A stretch of DNA of 8,637 bases from an uncultured Flavobacteriia bacterium (GTDB lineage: Bacteria > Bacteroidota > Bacteroidia > Flavobacteriales_D > Crocinitomicaceae), in contig CAIYXD010000255.1 of NCBI GenBank assembly GCA_903930085.1, positions 1 to 8,637 of the forward strand, given 5' to 3'. A program made the position numbers and the translations under genes. Numbering within the stretch: position 1 is the first letter of the stretch; the number at the start of each line of letters is the position of its first letter. Under the pieces are notes generated by a model. It did no database searches. It was not told the DNA's origin and saw only the letters and a list, made by a program, of their open reading frames with translations. Shown here one piece after another: positions 6,713-8,637 of the stretch.

Positions 6713-7888
6713 AAAACTCATCATTTCCACGCCAATTTTTAATGCATATTCATCAATATTGAATTTAGGATGATGCACGCCATAGATTATTCCTTTTGCT
6801 TCATTTCTAACGCCCAATCGAAAAAAACAAACAGGAACTTTGTGTGAATAGAAAGCGAAATCCTCTGAAGTTAAACGAATTGGCAGGTCTTCAACATTTT
6901 CAGTTCCCAGCAATTCGATTGCTTTACTTTTTGTTTTGGAAGTAACAAAGGGATCGTTTTCCAAGTAGGGATATCCTTTGCTGATTTCTAGCTCCGCTGA
7001 ACCTCCTTGGCTTTCTACTATTAATTTTATTTGTTTTTCTATCAATTCCAACCCTTCCTTTCGCCACGTTTCATTCATTGTCCGAAACGTGCCTTTCAAG
7101 ATTGCCTTTGAAGGAATAATGTTGGTTGCGCCAATCGCTTCGAAATGACCGAAAGATAAAACGCAAGGGATTTTCGGGTCACATTTTCTACTTACAATCT
7201 GCTGCAGTTGAACGAGTAAATTTGCACCAATCATAATTGGATCGATACATTGATGCGGTGTTGCGCCATGTCCTCCTTTTCCATGAATAGTTAAGTGGAT
7301 TTCATCACATGAAGCCATGTAAATCCCTTCTTTGAAGCCAACTTTACCAACTTCCATATCCGGAAAAACGTGCAAGGCAACCATTTCTGTAACAGTTGGA
7401 TTTTCTAAAACACCATCCGCAATCATTAATGTTGCTCCGCCAGGATTTTTCTCTTCACCCGGCTGGAAAATTAATTTTACGGGTTGTGGCAAATATTCTC
7501 TAAACGTATGTAATACTTCTGCTGTTCCAAGTAAAATAGCGGTATGCACATCGTGCCCACAAGCATGCATTATACCTGGTGTTTTTGAGGAATAAGTAAC
7601 GGTATTTTCTTCCAAAATTGGCAGAGCATCCAAATCTGCTCGCAGCGCAATACAGGAAGTGTTTTCTGAATGTTGCTCATTTTTAATCAATGCAACGACG
7701 CCCGTTTTCCCAATTCCTTTTTGATGTTGAATTCCAAGATTTTTTAGAATGGAGGAAACATATTCCATTGTATTGAATTCCACATAGGATAACTCCGGAT
7801 TTTCATGGATATACTCTCTATATTCTTTGACTTTCTCAAAGATTTCCTGAGATTTATTCCGGATCAATTGCTGTAGTTCAATTTTCAT
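6701..7888 (-). CDS. M20-family amidohydrolase (N-acyl-amino-acid/peptidase type)
   Basis: This is a cytoplasmic metal-dependent hydrolase of 395 residues, the normal length for the M20D group (IAA-amino-acid hydrolase, hippurate hydrolase, N-acyl-amino-acid amidohydrolase). The N-terminal HENPELSYVEFNT (28-40) is the family signature. LRADLDALP (82-90) follows, then HACGHDVH (108-115) with metal ligands Cys110 and His112. QPGEE (142-146) supplies the general base Glu145 and ligand Glu146. His173 in ALHVFPD, and His372 in VHHPKFNIDE, complete the site. A Cys in place of the usual metal-bridging Asp marks the M20D subgroup. A dimerisation lid lies at about 190-300 (HGKGGHGATPH). No signal peptide is seen. 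Substrate cannot be set from sequence: acyl-amino acids, hippurate-like amides or short peptides are all possible. ATG 7888 overlaps the end of the TSUP gene by 11 bp, so the two are probably translationally coupled. Confidence 0.93.
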   Translation of the reverse strand: MKIELQQLIRNKSQEIFEKVKEYREYIHENPELSYVEFNTMEYVSSILKNLGIQHQKGIGKTGVVALIKNEQHSENTSCIALRADLDALPILEENTVTYSSKTPGIMHACGHDVHTAILLGTAEVLHTFREYLPQPVKLIFQPGEEKNPGGATLMIADGVLENPTVTEMVALHVFPDMEVGKVGFKEGIYMASCDEIHLTIHGKGGHGATPHQCIDPIMIGANLLVQLQQIVSRKCDPKIPCVLSFGHFEAIGATNIIPSKAILKGTFRTMNETWRKEGLELIEKQIKLIVESQGGSAELEISKGYPYLENDPFVTSKTKSKAIELLGTENVEDLPIRLTSEDFAFYSHKVPVCFFRLGVRNEAKGIIYGVHHPKFNIDEYALKIGVEMMSFIPF

Positions 7889-8276
7889 TTTGAAAAGAAT
7901 TAAATCCTGAAATAATTAGGCGGACAGAAATAAATGCCATTAGAATACCGAATGCAACTTTTAGTACTGATGGCGATAGTTTTAAAGAGAATTTTGAACC
8001 TAAATATCCACCAACGGCAAAAGAAATTGCTATGATTAGTCCAAACTGCCAATTTACATTATTTGTTTTCCAATAATTCATTAATCCTAGAAGTACGACG
8101 GGCATTGCAAGTACAAATAAACTTGTTCCTTGCGCTTGATGCTGCGTTAAACCAAATGCAAAAACAAGTGCCGGCACGATAATTACGCCACCACCAATCC
8201 CTACAAATCCGCTCAGAATTCCAGCACTTAAACCAATTAATAATAAAATTAGAATTGTTGATGTCGACATATGCAT
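7878..8276 (-). CDS. Half-size TSUP (TauE/SafE-like) membrane permease
   Basis: This is an integral inner-membrane protein of 132 residues of the TSUP/TauE-SafE family, whose full-size members export sulfite, sulfoacetate and other organic anions. The motif GFVGIGGGVIIVPALVF near residues 23-39 and QHQAQGTS just after it are the TSUP repeat signature, and there are four predicted membrane segments. Standard members are about 250 residues with two copies of this unit. Here only one copy is present, so it should act as a homodimer. Half-size forms are known widely in this phylum, so this is not a truncation. The start is ATG 8276 (MHMSTST), with ATG 8270 next. An upstream in-frame TTG at 8309 would add 11 unlikely residues (MRKISTFNLII) and abut the previous stop. 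The start lies 33 bp after the acyltransferase stop and the end overlaps the M20 start by 11 bp. The transported substrate is unknown. Confidence 0.88.
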   Translation of the reverse strand: MHMSTSTILILLLIGLSAGILSGFVGIGGGVIIVPALVFAFGLTQHQAQGTSLFVLAMPVVLLGLMNYWKTNNVNWQFGLIIAISFAVGGYLGSKFSLKLSPSVLKVAFGILMAFISVRLIISGFNSFQNEN

Positions 8277-8309
8277 GATTATTAGATTAAAGGTAGAAAT
8301 TTTTCTCAA

Positions 8310-8637
8310 TTATTCGACCATAAGATTACAACCTCGTATATCCGAATTATCAAATCTACCCATGAGATGAAAATATTCACCCTCCATTTTTCCTAGGTCC
8401 TGCGTTGCAATAAAACTACAGCTATATAAGTTTGCTAGATCAATCACATTAATTCCTCCTGTTTTTCCACTTTCCACATAACTGAAAGGATCATTGGTGT
8501 CGCGACAAAGAATTTTCATCCATGGCGGCAAGGAAAAAAGTCCGTCTTTGTTGCTGTAGGCTTGAGAAAGAAGTTCTGTCATCCCATATTCTGAGCTAAT
8601 TCTAGAAGCACTTAATCCACGTTTTAACTCTTGGTGT
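8310..8637 (-). CDS. LuxE/PaaK-type acyltransferase, C-terminal third (partial, N-terminus beyond right edge)
   Basis: This is the last 108 residues of an ANL-superfamily enzyme of the LuxE acyl-protein synthetase / PaaK acyltransferase family. Members activate a carboxylic acid as an acyl-adenylate and pass it on to a protein or CoA. The frame is open to the window edge, so a Met-initiated ORF from 8582 is not the real start. SSEYGMTELLSQAYS contains the ANL core motif (Y-G-x-T-E) that contacts the adenylate, coded at 8574-8591. TGGINVIDLAN follows, then FIATQDLG, which corresponds to the conserved Asp of the ANL family. GRFDNSDIRGCN (8320-8360 region) is the hinge motif GRxDxxIKxxG. Family members are about 320-330 residues, so about two thirds is missing. 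It is the first visible gene of the operon with the TSUP permease and the M20 amidohydrolase. LuxE-like genes in non-luminous Bacteroidota are usual and their acceptor is unknown. Confidence 0.87.
   Translation of the reverse strand, partial: HQELKRGLSASRISSEYGMTELLSQAYSNKDGLFSLPPWMKILCRDTNDPFSYVESGKTGGINVIDLANLYSCSFIATQDLGKMEGEYFHLMGRFDNSDIRGCNLMVE

Noticed and set aside
6256..7595. Plus-strand open frames inside the lipoprotein and M20 genes (6256-6444 and 7332-7595)
   Set aside because: They are antisense to conserved motifs of real genes and show no protein-like features of their own.
7878..8276. TSUP gene as a pseudogene cut in half
   Set aside because: The reading frame is clean, overlaps its neighbour tidily, and one-repeat members are common in this phylum.
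7878..8309. TTG at 8309 as start of the TSUP permease
   Set aside because: It would add 11 polar residues before the first membrane segment. ATG 8276 and 8270 give the usual family N-terminus.
1..8637. Mobile element, phage, defence system or CRISPR array
   Set aside because: No transposase, integrase, direct-repeat array, tRNA-flanked boundary or change in base composition was seen. All genes match core-type Bacteroidota families.

Overview
This AT-rich window is from a chromosome of the phylum Bacteroidota, most likely Flavobacteriales and possibly close to the Fluviicola/Crocinitomicaceae group. The evidence is the gene families present (a CarboxypepD_reg-like/DUF5686 outer-membrane protein, a RecQ with a long C-terminal extension, a Bacteroidota-type TatC, a half-size TSUP permease and a LuxE/PaaK-type acyltransferase), several TAnnTTTG-like -7 boxes and the lack of clear Shine-Dalgarno sequences. 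The order-level placement is inference from protein similarity remembered, not from a search.

Layout. Bases 1-3833 hold three minus-strand genes, read right to left: tatC, a DUF5686 outer-membrane protein gene, and lptB, which runs off the left edge. All three act on the cell envelope: Tat export across the inner membrane, an outer-membrane beta-barrel, and the ATPase that powers LPS export. Gaps of 46 and 28 bp suggest a single operon. A 156-bp divergent control region (3834-3989) separates tatC from recQ (3990-6170, plus strand), a DNA-repair helicase. recQ converges on a second minus-strand operon (6231-8637). Read right to left, that operon is the C-terminal third of a LuxE/PaaK-type acyltransferase cut by the right edge, a 132-residue half-TSUP permease, an M20 amidohydrolase that overlaps the permease by 11 bp, and a small lipocalin-like lipoprotein.

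How the genes relate. The left operon looks like ordinary envelope housekeeping. The right operon could form a small acyl/amide metabolism module (acyl activation, anion export, N-acyl hydrolysis), but this rests only on gene order and on general family functions. No gap exceeds 160 bp. I see no tRNA, rRNA, CRISPR array, insertion sequence, phage gene or toxin-antitoxin pair. Most of the window looks like conserved core genome, and I do not see a clearly new system. The items most worth a second look are the inverted repeat and overlapping promoter candidates between recQ and tatC, and the acyltransferase-TSUP-M20 cluster.
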